Assembly: GCA_002633005.1 (NCBI GenBank)
Contig: NMRA01000337.1
Coordinates: 216,641 to 280,640 of the forward strand
DNA: 64,000 nt
Source: Phoronis australis
Taxonomy: Eukaryota; Phoronida; Phoronidae
Reading direction: 5' to 3'
The stretch's first letter is position 1, and each line of letters opens with the position of its first letter. The notes beneath the pieces are model-generated. The model saw only the letters and a program-made list of their open reading frames with translations. It was not told the origin of the DNA and searched no databases. Position numbers and translations under genes: made by a program. Shown here piece by piece: positions 12,631 to 25,528 of the stretch.

Positions 12631-13794
12631 TAGTTAACGGGATCTCCTTTCGCGATCGAAACTTGCTCTAACGGAATGCAGCGTGGAGCTCTTTTCGTCT
12701 AACCTGCCCTTTTTCACCATTGCACTTACAATGTCACTGACTTGATATGCATACGCAATAGCAAAGGTCACCGGTTCGATTATTAAGCTTCCAGCAAGAA
12801 ACCGAATACGCTTGTTGGAATGTTTTAAAGTCTCTAACAGTAGGTTTGCTCAATTTTGATCGAATTTATTTAGTTACTACAATGGGATCAGTGCTGTAGT
12901 GGTAAAATTAGAGGTAAGTAGGCGTCCAAAGCCCACCGTATCACCTTGAGCACTGAACTTAACTTATGGTGCGTAGGCGCTATGTTCAAATGCCAAAAGG
13001 TGGTTGGCTGAGCCTACGTGCGCCTACGCCCCACTACAGCACTGAATGGGATACTAGGTTTGTCGATAAAGTTAACCAAGCGTGTGGAGAAATGTCTGCC
13101 ACTGACTGCAGACATCAAAACAATAAATATATAGACTTCAAGTCATCTTATGGTTCGTCAATTTCCAGCTGTTCCACTCTCGGTAAGAACCACAGCAATA
13201 CCCGAGCAGTCGGGAGAACGAGTACCCAAGGCAATGGAAAGTGATAAAAAATCTTGGGCCTATCGGATCCGAGAGTGCTTTTAAACAGTCTCAGATCCGA
13301 TAGGCCCAAGATTTACACAGCTTAGTACATCAAAACAGTATATTTGGTTCTGGGTAGACTTCAATAACTGATTGTCACGGCGACAAAATATAACCAAAAT
13401 CGCGTGTTCTCATAGAAGATAGACGCGATATCTATCGCTAGATATTACGTTTCTAGCTGGACACTGGGGTTATTGAATTCGGCCCAGGTCTGAGCCCCGG
13501 AACATTTTGAAACCTGCGCCTCGCTGATCAATATAGAGAAAAATCGCACGCCCACATCATTTTCAGCTAAGTTCTCAAACTTTTTTTTCTTTCAAACGCC
13601 ACACAAACGTATCCATGCTAATTTTCAAATTGAAATTTATAACCATCGTAACCTCACGTCCCATTCATTGTATAAACCATAGTTCATTACCATGTTTGCT
13701 GTATGTATTTTTGTGACGGCCATCTTTTTTGCTTACGTTTATCCTCCATAGATATTGTTAAAAAGTGTGTAAGACCAAATTTCATTCAAGTGTT
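12631..13794. other. Unannotated sequence
   Basis: Apart from the hairpin at 13249-13314, nothing is recognised. Confidence 0.45.
13249..13314. repeat. Long hairpin, 26-bp arms
   Basis: AAATCTTGGGCCTATCGGAT at the left pairs with its complement at 13289-13314, with one mismatch over 26 bp and a 14-nt loop. No flanking repeat copies found in the window. Confidence 0.9.
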
Positions 13795-13814
13795 AAGTCA
13801 CTTTCCTGAAACAG

Positions 13815-14695
13815 ACGTCAGACCCAGGCTCCCTGTACACATACGCCAGACCCCGGCCCCCTGTACACATACACCAGACCCCGGCCCCCCGGCTGTACAC
13901 ATACGCCAGACCCCGGTCCCGTGTACACATACATCAGACCCTGGCCCCCTGTACACATATCCAGACCTCGGTCCCCTGTACACATACGCCAGACCTCGAC
14001 CCCATGTACATGTACACATACGCCAGACTCNNNNNNNNNNNNNNNNNNNNNNNNNNNNNNNNNNNNNNNNNNNNNNNNNNNNNNNNNNNNNNNNNNNNNN
14101 NNNNNNNNNNNNNNNNNNNNNNNNNNNNNNNNNNNNNNNNNNNNNNNNNNNNNNNNNNNNNNNNNNNNNNNNNNNNNNNNNNNNNNNNNNNNNNNNNNNN
14201 NNNNNNNNNNNNNNNNNNNNNNNNNNNNNNNNNNNNNNNNNNNNNNNNNNNNNNNNNNNNNNNNNNNNNNNNNNNNNNNNNNNNNNNNNNNNNNNNNNNN
14301 NNNNNNNNNNNNNNNNNNNNNTGTACACATGCGCCAGACCTCGGCCACCTGTACACATGCGCCAGACTCCGGTCCTCTGTACACATACTCCAGACCCTGG
14401 CCTCTTGTACACGTATGCCAGACCCCGGCCCCCTGTACCCATACGCCAGACCCCGGTCCCGTGTACACATGCGCCAGACCTCGGCCACCTGTACACATGC
14501 GCCAGACTCCGGTCCTCTGTACACATACTCCAGACCCTGGCCTCTTGTACACGTATGCCAGACCCCGGCCCCCTGTACCCATACGCCAGACCCCGGTCCC
14601 GTGTACACATACGCCAGTCCCCGGCCCCCTGTACACATACCCAAACCCCGGCCCCCTGTATACATATGCCAGACCCCGGCTCCCCTGTACAACCA
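13815..14695. repeat. 28-bp minisatellite interrupted by an assembly gap
   Basis: Units of about 28 bp are built on TGTACACATACGCCAGACCC and CGGCCCCC. From 14322 a block of five units (140 bp) repeats almost exactly at 14462. All six frames are open because the unit lacks stop words, so the long frames at 13703-14773 are artefacts. The array length is unknown because the gap lies within it. Confidence 0.95.
14031..14321. other. Assembly gap (291 N)
   Basis: A run of N inside the 28-bp minisatellite, most likely where the assembler could not resolve the repeat. Confidence 0.99.
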
Positions 14696-16234
14696 AAAAT
14701 CATTCGTGCTACTGCACCACTGAGACTGGTTAGAACTGAAGAAAAATGCACCGCCTACGTTGATATCAACTGAATTTTATATTTTTGAAAATATGAATAA
14801 ACAAAAACATACCACACCACTGCATCAATTTTTAGAACAGCCATAGACCAGAACCAAATATTATTCTTGGAGACGATACACCGAACCCTGTTTAATCGTC
14901 TGATAAGAAGGCTATCCACTTCTAAATTTGGGAAAACCCATGGGTTTCCCCGTTAACCCATATAACCTGGAGTTGCTTTTCAATTCATCTATCTACTTTC
15001 AAAAACCAATTACCTTTATATTTACGCTACTTGAAAACAAGCCCTCCAGTTCAGAAGTCGTCTCCTCTTGCGTGTATTTGATTGGGTTTATTCAACTCTT
15101 GTGTAATCGCTGTTTTAGTGAGACAGTAGAGATAATTTCAGGAGCGCACCCGGCGTCATTGGCGCATGAAAAATTCCATCGACGCACCATGATTGCTTAA
15201 CTGAGGCCAACGGACGCATTGAAATTGTATTGCAATCAAGCTTAATTTTGTCTTGAATAATACACTTTGTATTTAGATTCTGACACGAAGATGATGCAGA
15301 CCAGCAGATCAAAACTGAGGACTGTCACCAAAACAATAGTGTTTTACAAAAATTCAATTCAGTTAGCAGTTTAATCGCCTCGTAACATATGAAGGTCACT
15401 TACGACATCAGTAGACAGAGGTTGAAATGCCGTCCCCCACTCCAAACTGAGGACAACGATTACTAATGTGGTCCAAGGCTCCTCACAATTGGCTCATAAA
15501 TGTAATTCCTTGTGGGTCACCTGACCCATGGCCAAGTTTTTCTAAAGTGATTCGGGGTAACACTTGTTTATTTCGGAACTTCGGAGTTACATGAGTGTAA
15601 CTCTGACTGAAACCTGGTAGACGAAAAATACCAAAACATCTTGATTCAGTATACCTAAATCGCATATACATGTACGTACGAAACAAATAATTTTGTTTCA
15701 GCGAGTCAAAAGACACAATCGGTTTTATGACAGAAAAAACGCATTTGAGGGTCTTTTTTGTCTTATATTGATTTTTTCAAGTCATTAACTTGGATTTGGG
15801 ACACATGTTATGAAAGTGACTTAACTTGGATCAGGGGCCGTCTTATGAACCTTAAGACTGAAATTTAGTCTTACGCTCCAACTTGATTGCGGAATAAAAG
15901 TTTAGACAAGTAGTTATAAGCACATCGCACTCTAGAAATGATTCAGCGATATGTGGCGACATGCAGATCACGAATGCGACCTGGAATTGGGTTTGGCGAC
16001 CTGGAAAAAACTCCAATTCGACACCAACTCGCCAGTGCGAGTATCAACGGCAGACAATAATTCCCTCTAAATTTGAATCGAAGTTCGTGTTGACTTCCAA
16101 ACTTTAAATTATTAACAGTTTTCCTAGACTCATTACCTTTGATTAAATATTGTTCCGTTTATGTCGTGATATCAGTGAATCCGCCACCAGAGCAGTCAGC
16201 ACACATCAAACGCGCTTAAATTTCAATAGGAAGT
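14696..16234. other. Unannotated sequence
   Basis: No gene or repeat recognised. Confidence 0.45.
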
Positions 16235-16875
16235 AAGTAGACAGAAGTGGGACTAGTTCGAGAAAAATCGGTAAAATTCACGCCACCAGTCCACCGTTCT
16301 AACAGTTTGGCATTCATGCTTACTTTTGATTAATTTTAAGCATAAACCTAAACTTGTTTTTGAAAAGCTAATGTTTCCAGTCTTTGACTATTTAACTGAT
16401 TTAATCACTGTCGAGTCTATTTTTTACGAAAGTCCTCGGCTTGTCGGCGGAATAATTATACAAATCTAGTTTTCCAAAATGGCCAAATCCACCTTGAAAT
16501 CCAATAACTCAATAATTATAACTGCTACCATTTGCAGTTTTTCTATTGGGTAAATATTTCTAGAGAACTGTGTTGTTGGGCATCATAACTGAACTCCAAA
16601 ATTACATGCCGCGAAAGGTGAGCTCGCGAGAGCATTGCGGCATATGAAGGTCACGTGGCTCAACAGCCAGGGATATCGAGTGTCACGTGGCTTCTAAGAT
16701 TTGTGCCAAAATGAAACAAAAAAAACAACTGAAAAACATTCTCGTAAGGAAATCGAAGTATTTTTTTTATGAAAATGTTCAGGAGAATAGTGTTGTTTGA
16801 GATAAATTCGTCTAATTCTGCTCAATTTTGCCCGTCTTGTTCATGCATCATTGTCGCTTATAATGTCACTTTACT
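16235..16875 (+). repeat. Dispersed repeat family B, copy 2
   Basis: Partner of 10005-10500, with scattered insertions in the middle. The best match is from GAAGGTCACGTGGCTCAA onward. Confidence 0.7.
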
Positions 16876-17726
16876 TAAGTAACCTGTCATCGTATTTCAA
16901 ATTTTTGTATGCTATATACCAAAACGATTCACGATCTTAGATCAGGGTTCAAAAACCCGAAAGCCACATGTCCTTGCATTTTCTAACAATAGACCGCGTT
17001 TCTGATATTTCCGGGGACCCCGACTAATTTTTGTGATTATTGTTTGAGAATTTAAAGACATGCGGCTTTAGGGATATTTTGTACCCGGAAAAATAAAGAT
17101 TCGCTTCGTTGTATCAAATGCGAATATTTTTAATTTGTCAAACTCAGATCCAATGGCCTTAACACCAATAAGGGAGCAGTTTAAGGTTATCGCAAACCTT
17201 ATTTAGTGGCCTCCATTCTAGTAAAAGTATATATTTTCTGAAAGAAAAAATCTCAAGGATTATTAAAATATATTTTATATTTATAAGCCATTATTATTAT
17301 TACATTAAAATATTTTTAAGTAAAAATAATTTCATTTTAATAAAGGTACGTTCTTAGCAAAATAACGCCTATGTCGATTTTAATGAACCCCTTTAAAATG
17401 AAAATTTCACCAGTTACCTCAAAAATGCTGTTAGGAATTTTCGATTCGGCTCTTAGTTTGGTTTCTATGACAAATCAACTTCAAATTAAGTCGATTTGCC
17501 GAAGCCGAGAAAAAGCCGATTAAGTTGAGATACGTGAAAATCTCAAGGTTTTCGGTTAATTATTCGGTGAAAACTTGTTTTCGTTCAATATAACTATACA
17601 TGCCTTAACCATGTTCGCTATTTCATCATTCACTCACAATATCAACTGAATTTGTAGTGTGTAATTAACTTAATTTTCACTAAAACGTTAATTTTGCGAC
17701 CGTCTCCAGTTCGACAGGGCGAGATC

Positions 17727-17760
17727 AACTGTTGACCTACTTAAAAGTAGGTCAACAGTT
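17727..17760. repeat. Perfect 16-bp inverted repeat
   Basis: AACTGTTGACCTACTT, two bases, then its exact complement. It abuts the start of dispersed repeat A copy 2. Confidence 0.95.
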
Positions 17761-17763
17761 CAC

Positions 17764-18195
17764 TGTTGTACACTCCACCCACCGGGAGATTGACATGAAA
17801 CCATACAAATACGAAATGGATAAGAGAAATCGAGTCGGTGGTTAAAGCACGTCGTGAGCATGGGATCCAAACACCGAAATTACCAAAATTAAGCAATTTG
17901 AATAAGGATTTATCTCTTTTCACAACGTGCTATGTTCGTGAACACAAAGTCACAGCCAGGCGTGAGGCGACTCGGAGCATTCGTTCTCAATTTTTGTATG
18001 CATGCAGACGCACAACTCCCTCTCGATCAAAATTACTTTTGCCTTAGTTTTCCCCGACATCTTGCTATCATGTGTACATCGCTTTGACTCAATATTATGG
18101 CGACTGGGTGAATGAAAGGACTGAGGGTACACTACGGCTGTTCTGTGCCTGGTGAGAGATTCGATTTGAGTTACAGTCCTGTAACCTTCGACCTC
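17764..18195 (+). repeat. Dispersed repeat family A, copy 2
   Basis: Partner of 7563-7960 in the same orientation. Confidence 0.75.
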
Positions 18196-18230
18196 GGATA
18201 AATATTAAATAAATTTTGGCTGCCACAGGG

Positions 18231-18564
18231 GTACCATAGAATCATACGCACGCTAGCATCTCATCTGGCGCACGAACCACCTACAAACCTATGAATTACG
18301 CAAACGAACCCATGAATCATGCACACGGACTCAAAAATCACGCATGCGAACAAATACCAAGTGCACGAACACTTTATCGCCGGTTGGTGGTTCATGCGAA
18401 TGATTCGGGTACTCGTGCGTATGATTTCTGTTCGTATGTGTGATTTTTGTGGTTCGTGTGCATGATTTTTGTTCACATGAGTGAATTTTTGGGTTCGTAC
18501 GCATGTTTCATAGGTTCGTAGGTGGTTCATGCGATGCTCGCCTTACGTAGTGATTCTATGGTAC
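18231..18564. mobile_element. Foldback element with internal short repeats
   Basis: It starts GTACCATAGAATCA and ends with the exact complement TGATTCTATGGTAC. Both arms are made of degenerate 17-20-bp units of the form ATGAATCATGCACACGAAC, inverted between the halves, so the whole 334 bp can fold on itself. No coding capacity. Confidence 0.85.
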
Positions 18565-21500
18565 ACTTGTGCTACTGAAGAGCTAGTGGAGTCGACTCCG
18601 CGTTGCAGCTAAGGTCTCTAAAATGCCCTTAGAGCGAACGCGGTGGTATTGGGGTTGAATTACTGAATAGACGTGTTGTGGAAATGTCTTTTTGAAAAAC
18701 GTTTCACTCTCACCATTTGTAGAATGGAATAAAAATAGAGTAAGAGTACCAAAATAAATTTACTACTCGTGCGAATTATTTTAGTAGACGACATTATACT
18801 CCGGGTGGAAGACTTGGGATGCTAATTGTAACGCCGGATGACCAAGGATTCACCGGGATTACGTTGCGCAGACCAAGTTTCAAGCGAAAAAGCGAGATTA
18901 CCCAAATCTTCGCTGCATTGATGGTCATGCACCACAGAGAAACACGTGACCACACGAAATATTCTCGCAATCGTCTTGTATCAACGTAGCGCAGCCTGTG
19001 TCTTACACATAATGTAAGCGCGCATTCTTTCGACGTCCGGTGTTTCACGTGTAACAACAATATGAGCACTAAGCTAAGAATTGCGCACTGGATAGGCCTA
19101 CAACACCTGTGCAACACAAGAACCAAACTTGAGCTGACCTATTGTGTTGCTTTTCATTTCATGTCATCCGAAATAACCAAAGAACAATTTACCCACGATA
19201 AGGGTTATGATCGAATAGCCCGCTACTATAAGAGCCCTATGAAACAAACAACACAAGGTTGTCGTCAACATCTGTGTAGTCTTTTACAGAACAAAATATA
19301 TGGTTCGAAATTTCGATAACTCTGCCAACAGTAAACACATTCACATTTGTGTGGTATCAGACATATGTCGTTCCCGTTCACACAAAGTTCCACTGTTACT
19401 TACCCGTACCGGCAACCCTCGTCTATTCCGGGCACGACATCTGCAAGTCAAGCTATAACTTGAGGTACGCGCTCATAATAAACAAATAAGTGTTTATTCT
19501 GCAACGTCGACCCAGAACGTGTTGAATAACGCTCGTCAAGGCAAGCAGTGTGAGTCAGACTTGCAGTGAATACCTAATGTAAATACAGCGGACTCTTTTC
19601 AATCGATAGAGGGAGAATAATTTCATAAAAGTTCACACAACGGTGCTACAATACTTTGGCTCTGTTGAGGAAAGTCGATAGTTGTCAAAATAAGGAGTCA
19701 ATGCCATTTCTATGATTGAGCCAACACTTGTGTTAATTATACCACTTGCCTATCTCGTTCATAAAAAACGAAGAAGTACCCGGATCAACAACTCATATCG
19801 TCATACCGTTGCCTCGGGGAATGCTTTCACCTGACACGAAGAACGCAAATATTCTTTAAAATACATGTTTAGTCTACCGACTCCACCATTGTAAAACCTG
19901 TATAAAAGGACTGAACTCGACGAAAAAATCCTCTATTCTCAAGGCTGCTTATAACTTCAATCTATAAAAATGTCCCCAGAGGCTTGTTAAAGACAGCGGT
20001 GAGTTACCTATTTCCCACTTCCAACGTTTGTGTCCTATCTCGATATATCTTTACAAATCTTATTTTCTCACCCAGATAATGCTGCTTAGAAATTAAATGT
20101 ATAAAAATGACCCTAGAGGCATGTTCACGATAGGTTCAACTTTACCTGTTTGCCACGGCCAAGCCGTTCTTTTCCAACGTTTGTCCTAAGTCGATATTAT
20201 CCTGGCCACTTCATATGCGCAACGTGCACGTAAAATTCATAACATGTTGAATGCAGCGACTTGACAGCTGCATGAAGCGAAACCGTGTGTTTCTAATTAT
20301 ATAGGAGCACCTAAGGCCATCCGTGTCGGCAATATGACGGCCAGCTCCCGCTAAGTCTGTTCCACCTATTACAGAGAAACGAAAGCAAAATAGCAACGTG
20401 TTCGCTGTTTTTTCAAATGCGCTTCCTGTGGTATTGCGGTCAAGATGACATATACTTGGTAACTGAAGCTTTTTACATTGAATGAGTTTCATCATAAACA
20501 CATGTACAGTGGTATGAACTTGTTGAACAAGTAACGACTAAAATTCTCGTAACTAATGGAATAATTTGAAGACTAATTAATGATGTCCAGGTTGTTTTGT
20601 GGTGTACCTTGCAACTTCTCGATATTTTGTTAATTAAAATAAATTTTTACGTAAGTAATGTTAAATTTGAAATGTGATAAAAAGCGAATGTGACAGGGTT
20701 GTTCTTCCAAAATTCTTGAACATTGTTTGGAATTATTCAAACGTTTCGTTGGGATTATTGGGTCATACACGGTAACGTACGTGATTCGATTTACGCCAAT
20801 GTTATAGTTTGGTATAAAAGTTATTTGCAGAAGAATCGCTCAAACCTCATGAGAATGAGCCAAAACTTGATCACGGTTCCATGAGTCTGAACAAAGCATT
20901 TTCAAATATTCAAAACTTAGTTTAGATGCCAACCACAATATGTCAAATAACTATGTCGCAATTGATGAATGAAATTTGTGAACTAATTCGAAATATTGCT
21001 TACTTTATCTACACTGTCAGTGCCTGTGACCGACACTCCAGTGACTTGCTCATCTACACTGTCAGCGCCTAAGACCGACACTCGAGGGACATGGTCATCT
21101 AATCTCTACACAAAAATCGACTCACCCCTCTTAATTCCATCTGAATAAAATCCGGTCAAGTAACCCATAATTTGGATGCGCACGTAAACATTTTATTCTT
21201 TTGAGACCACTGTAGATGGCATTGATAAATACTGTGTTTAATATTACCATTTAGACGAAAGCAGCGGCAAACCTACTTGTCGCATTCAACGTACTCGGCA
21301 TGTCGGCACTAACAAGCAAAGGCGTATTTTATTTTGCTTTTGATCATTTTTTGTAAATCAGCAACATGAAACATGTTTTTCTTTCACATCATTACATCAC
21401 GTCCTACTTCTAATTTACCTACCAACACAATGAATAAAAGAAATCGTTCATGCAGGATTCCAGCTGCGACTCACAGCTGGAATTTTGCCTCCAGTCGTTG

Positions 21501-22609
21501 ATTCTCATTTTTTTCCTTTCTGTGTGTGAATGGACTGAACACAAAAACTTGGCATTTTTTCAATGCCCTGCCTACTCTTTATGTTTGTGGCTTTCCCGGT
21601 GCGAACTGAACAAATTTTAACGGACTGGTTTGGTGTAATTTGGTATGTACTGAAACTCTTAAGATTCTGAATGTACATTAGGTTAAACTGTTTCATAAAC
21701 AAAAAAGTATTTGGGAGTCGGACTTTTGTGTAGACTATACTTCCTTACCAAATATTGAAGTGAAAGGTCATTCGTTTATGGGGTCATTTTAGAAATGGTT
21801 CAAAGTCAAACACATCTGAACCTAACCAGCTAAAAGCAGCTTAAAAACTACCCTTAATTAGTCAAAACATTTTCAAAAATTTGTCGTCATGATGCGTCCT
21901 CATTAGGAGGTCATTGTGTCAATCTTTTTGATCACGTGCTTACATGTCAGGAGTGCGTTCAGTAGATGGAAGACGCTTTAACTCGCGTATAAAGCTGATG
22001 TGGTGACGTACTTCGTTTGGAATGCATGGTAATATCTCGCGAATTTTCGTGATCTCGGTATTCTCGCAAGAATGTTGGTCTCAGGATCTGAGAAACATAT
22101 TGTTTAGTTTTGTTTCTCTGGAGACCAGCGTAATATCTAACTGAAGGACATCTACGTAATTAAGCCACAAACAGGCATCAGAACGGCTTGCTTGGGATAC
22201 TAGTGGCCTACTACCTAATTAAGGTAGAAAAACGGAAAAATAATATTGACTTTCCATGAAACCCTTGAGACACATTAGGAAACCTGTCTTCTTAATTATC
22301 TCTGCTTCAAATCCAACCATGTCATATTACTAATGTTTAATTACATTGATGAACCGTTTAACCACTTCTCATATATCGTTCAAACAGAGGGGCGTAATTA
22401 CTATGAAATCAAATGACAAATCTTCTTCCACAGCGCCGATTGCCATAAATTACCTTCACCAACACGGTTACTATTTCCCATGGGCGATCCCGTGAGAAGG
22501 TGCTTATTGCCAAGTCATTCAAATGTCGGGGTGCTCTCTTGACGTCCATGAGTATCTTTTTCGGATTTGATTCCACACAAAAGGTATCAATTTGAGAGTA
22601 AAAGAATGA
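18565..22609. other. Unannotated sequence with short duplications
   Basis: Direct duplications occur at 19967-20205 (about 130 bp apart, sharing CCAACGTTTG and TCGATAT) and at 21007-21096 (45-bp unit beginning ATCTACACTGTCAG). No gene recognised. Confidence 0.5.
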
Positions 22610-23240
22610 AAATATGATTTCATGGAACATGACTGTGAGAGAATGTGAATATTCCGTGGGACATGACTGGGAGAATGTGAATAATCCGTGGGACATGACT
22701 GGGAGAATGTGGATATTCCGTGGGACATGACTGGGAGAATGTGAATATTGCCTAAAACATGACTACGGGAGAATGAAAACATTGCCTAAAACATAACTGG
22801 GAGAATGTGAATATTGCCTGGAACATGACCACGGGAGAATGAAAATATTGCCTAAAACATAACTGGGAGAATGTGAATATTGCCTATAACATGACTGGGA
22901 GAATGTGAATATTCCGTGGGACATGACTGGAAGAATGTGAATAATCCGTGGGACATGACTGGGAGAATGAGAATATTGCCTAAAACATGACTACGGGAGA
23001 ATGAAAATATTGCCTAAAACATGACTGGGAGAATGGGAATATTGCCTATAACATGACTGGGAGAATGTGAATATTCCATGGGACATGACTGGGAGAATGT
23101 GAATAATCCGTGGGACATGACTGGGAGAATGAGAATATTGCCTAGAACATGACTGGGAGAATGTGAATATTGCCTAGAACATGACTACGGGAGAATGAGA
23201 ATATTGCCTAAAATATGACTGGGAGAATGCGAATATTCGC
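22610..23240. repeat. 30-bp minisatellite, about 20 units
   Basis: Units alternate among forms of AACATGACTGGGAGAATGTG followed by AATATTGCCT, AATATTCCGT or AATAATCCGT. A five-unit block (CCTATAAC, CCGTGGG, AATCCG, then GAGAATATTGCC and GAAAATATTGCC) occurs twice in a row. There are no unique spacers, so it is not a CRISPR array. Confidence 0.95.
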
Positions 23241-25273
23241 ACGGCTTTTTTTCCTGTCCACTCTCCTAATGGTGTGGATATTCTAATTTGCTAGAACAAT
23301 TGCGACACAAACCCGAAAAAATAGACGAGACCCCCGGACAATTAAAAGTATGTCTATTGTGGATCTTGAACAGAAAACGACCTACCCACGGCCGGTACCT
23401 TGAGCGCGTTCCACAACGTAAGACACTAGCGGCGACAAATCTCGCTTATGGAACAGAAACCGTGAATTTTCGCCCATGCTTATAAATTTCAGCGTCGGCA
23501 GCCAGTTGCGGCAACTTTTCCAGTCCACACCGCCAAGGTCTCAAGTTTACTAGCCTTTCAATTGTGTGATATCGAATGGTCTGACGTGATCTCGCTTTTC
23601 TTGCAAGAAACTAGCTCTACGGGTTGTATTCGCATGCTTTTAGAATAATGAGAGCAATGTATCATTTTATTCATTAGTAGTGTTAGTTTGTGAAGCTGAA
23701 CAGTGGATAATTAAATCTCTCCTCTTAGGATCCAAACACGTGCGCCCACGATAGTAGAACTAATCCCCGGTGAATCACGGCCAATGCAAACGTTCAATTA
23801 TGGATTTCCTCGATTTTAATCGTACCACAAATTAGTTCACAATTCACCTGCTGTACATTTTGCAATTACGCCTGCTTCCAAACTCCAAACAAGTCCGGCT
23901 ATGAATGACAGAGGGCAAATTACGAAATCAGTTGGTTTGTGTTCCTCGTCAGTGCACAGGTGAAAGCAAAAAGATATAAAACATATAAAACCAATAAAAC
24001 CAAATAAATTGACTTAGTAATATCACAAATAAAGTAATGTGAACACTACGAGAGGGAGAAATCGGAGAGAAATCCAAAATGGCTCGTGTTTATGATAAAA
24101 GTGAATTACTTGGAGTACCGGGCGTACAATACCGTGAAAGCTGCGAAAGAAATATGTAACTATAAAATTTATTTGTGATATCAGATATTAGTTCGATGTA
24201 TCACTGAGATGACTGAAAAATGTGAAACATTACATGATGACGTATGGAAGCAGCCTATCGTTTCAGGCCCACGGGTTGACGGATGCTGTTGAAGCCGGAC
24301 AGGTAGTGTATCTATTTTGGTAGACACCAGGACGTTAAATTAAACGTGTATCTTAAATCGTTATTCTGTCTTATTTTATTTTTATTTTCAGTTATGATAT
24401 TTCTTGCAGACCATTCACGCCTTGGCAACTTCAAAAATAACTAGTAGATGCAACGATCTTTGCAAGATTCGCAGTCGCAGTTTTTTCCCAGCTCCCGCAT
24501 GAGACGTTGTATATCAGGTAATTTTTGCAAGTACTAATAACCGTGCAACACAATGCGTACACATAGTGAATACGTTGCACCTGGCGACAACTGCAAATTG
24601 GTGGTATTTACAGCCATATTTGGAACATCACGCGATTGTTGCTCTTAGAACAATATGTGAACCAGTTTACACATGCAGCGCCACCATTGTTTGAGTTTAT
24701 ACTTCATGATGGAATATTCACCGCTTGCAACTTGTCTAATTCGACTTCGAAGATATTGCGACTGCATAGGACAAAAATAAGAACCGTAGAGGGAGGAGAC
24801 CTTGTGCCTAAAGGGGCTAAGCAACCGTTTTTTGTGGTAGCTTTAGTAAAAATATAAAATATAGAACTTCCATTATCTAGGAAAAATATTTTTAATTACT
24901 ACTGCATTGGCGTTTATTTACTATACAAGCAACAATACAAAGAAAATGCCCGCATCTTGGTTCTGCATCTGCATCGAACGAAGTCTGTGTCGGTTACTCG
25001 TATTTGCTGAATCGTGAATGCAGATAACCTGAAACCCGTATTAGTACAGGAAACATAAAAAGTTGCTTTCCTCTTAAAGTGCATAAAATCACAAATTTCA
25101 TATCAAAAACGCCAAAGAACAACGACATCAGTTGATCAGCTGTCAAATTAGATCGTAGATACATACCACGTAAAACCGGGACAATTAATCACAGCACCAG
25201 TCATCAGCTCAATTGGGTTTAGTACTAAAAGTCGTCAGATGTTGCTGCTTTCCCGTGGTTTATGGTATTATAA
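23241..25273. other. Unannotated sequence
   Basis: No gene or repeat recognised. Confidence 0.45.
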
Positions 25274-25528
25274 GGAAAGGCGAGGCGTTGCGTTTGTGGT
25301 GGTTGTGACAAATTAGTATCTGATCACGCTGTGGCTCTTCTCACTTTCCCGCGGGACATCGGAGAAGCGCGGATGTGGTACAAATTTGTAAAAGAAACTT
25401 GCGCATTGGTCAGTGGACATGACACACTGGCGTTGGGTTCCTTGATACGTCACACTGATGTCCGTGGAGCTAAGAAATTTTTAATTGAAGTCGCTTCTCC
25501 TCTATTTTCTGCAGTAATGGGGTTTTGA
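25274..25528 (+). pseudogene. THAP-domain remnant
   Basis: An open frame after a stop at 25271 reads RRCVCGGCDKLVSDHA, then TFPRDIGEARMWYKFVKETC. The first Cys pair, the FPRD turn and the Trp match a C2CH THAP finger in order and spacing. The second CxxHF half is not found, no start codon precedes the Cys pair, and the frame stops at 25526. THAP domains occur in host DNA-binding proteins and in P-element and Kolobok transposases; here a transposon relic is most likely. Confidence 0.55.

Noticed and set aside
13703-14773. Long open frames in several frames over the 28-bp minisatellite
   Set aside because: All frames are open only because the repeat unit lacks stops, and the gap adds unknown residues. 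There is no start context, domain or splice support.
22610-23240. Regular repeats resembling a CRISPR array
   Set aside because: Units follow one another without unique spacers, and the genome is eukaryotic.
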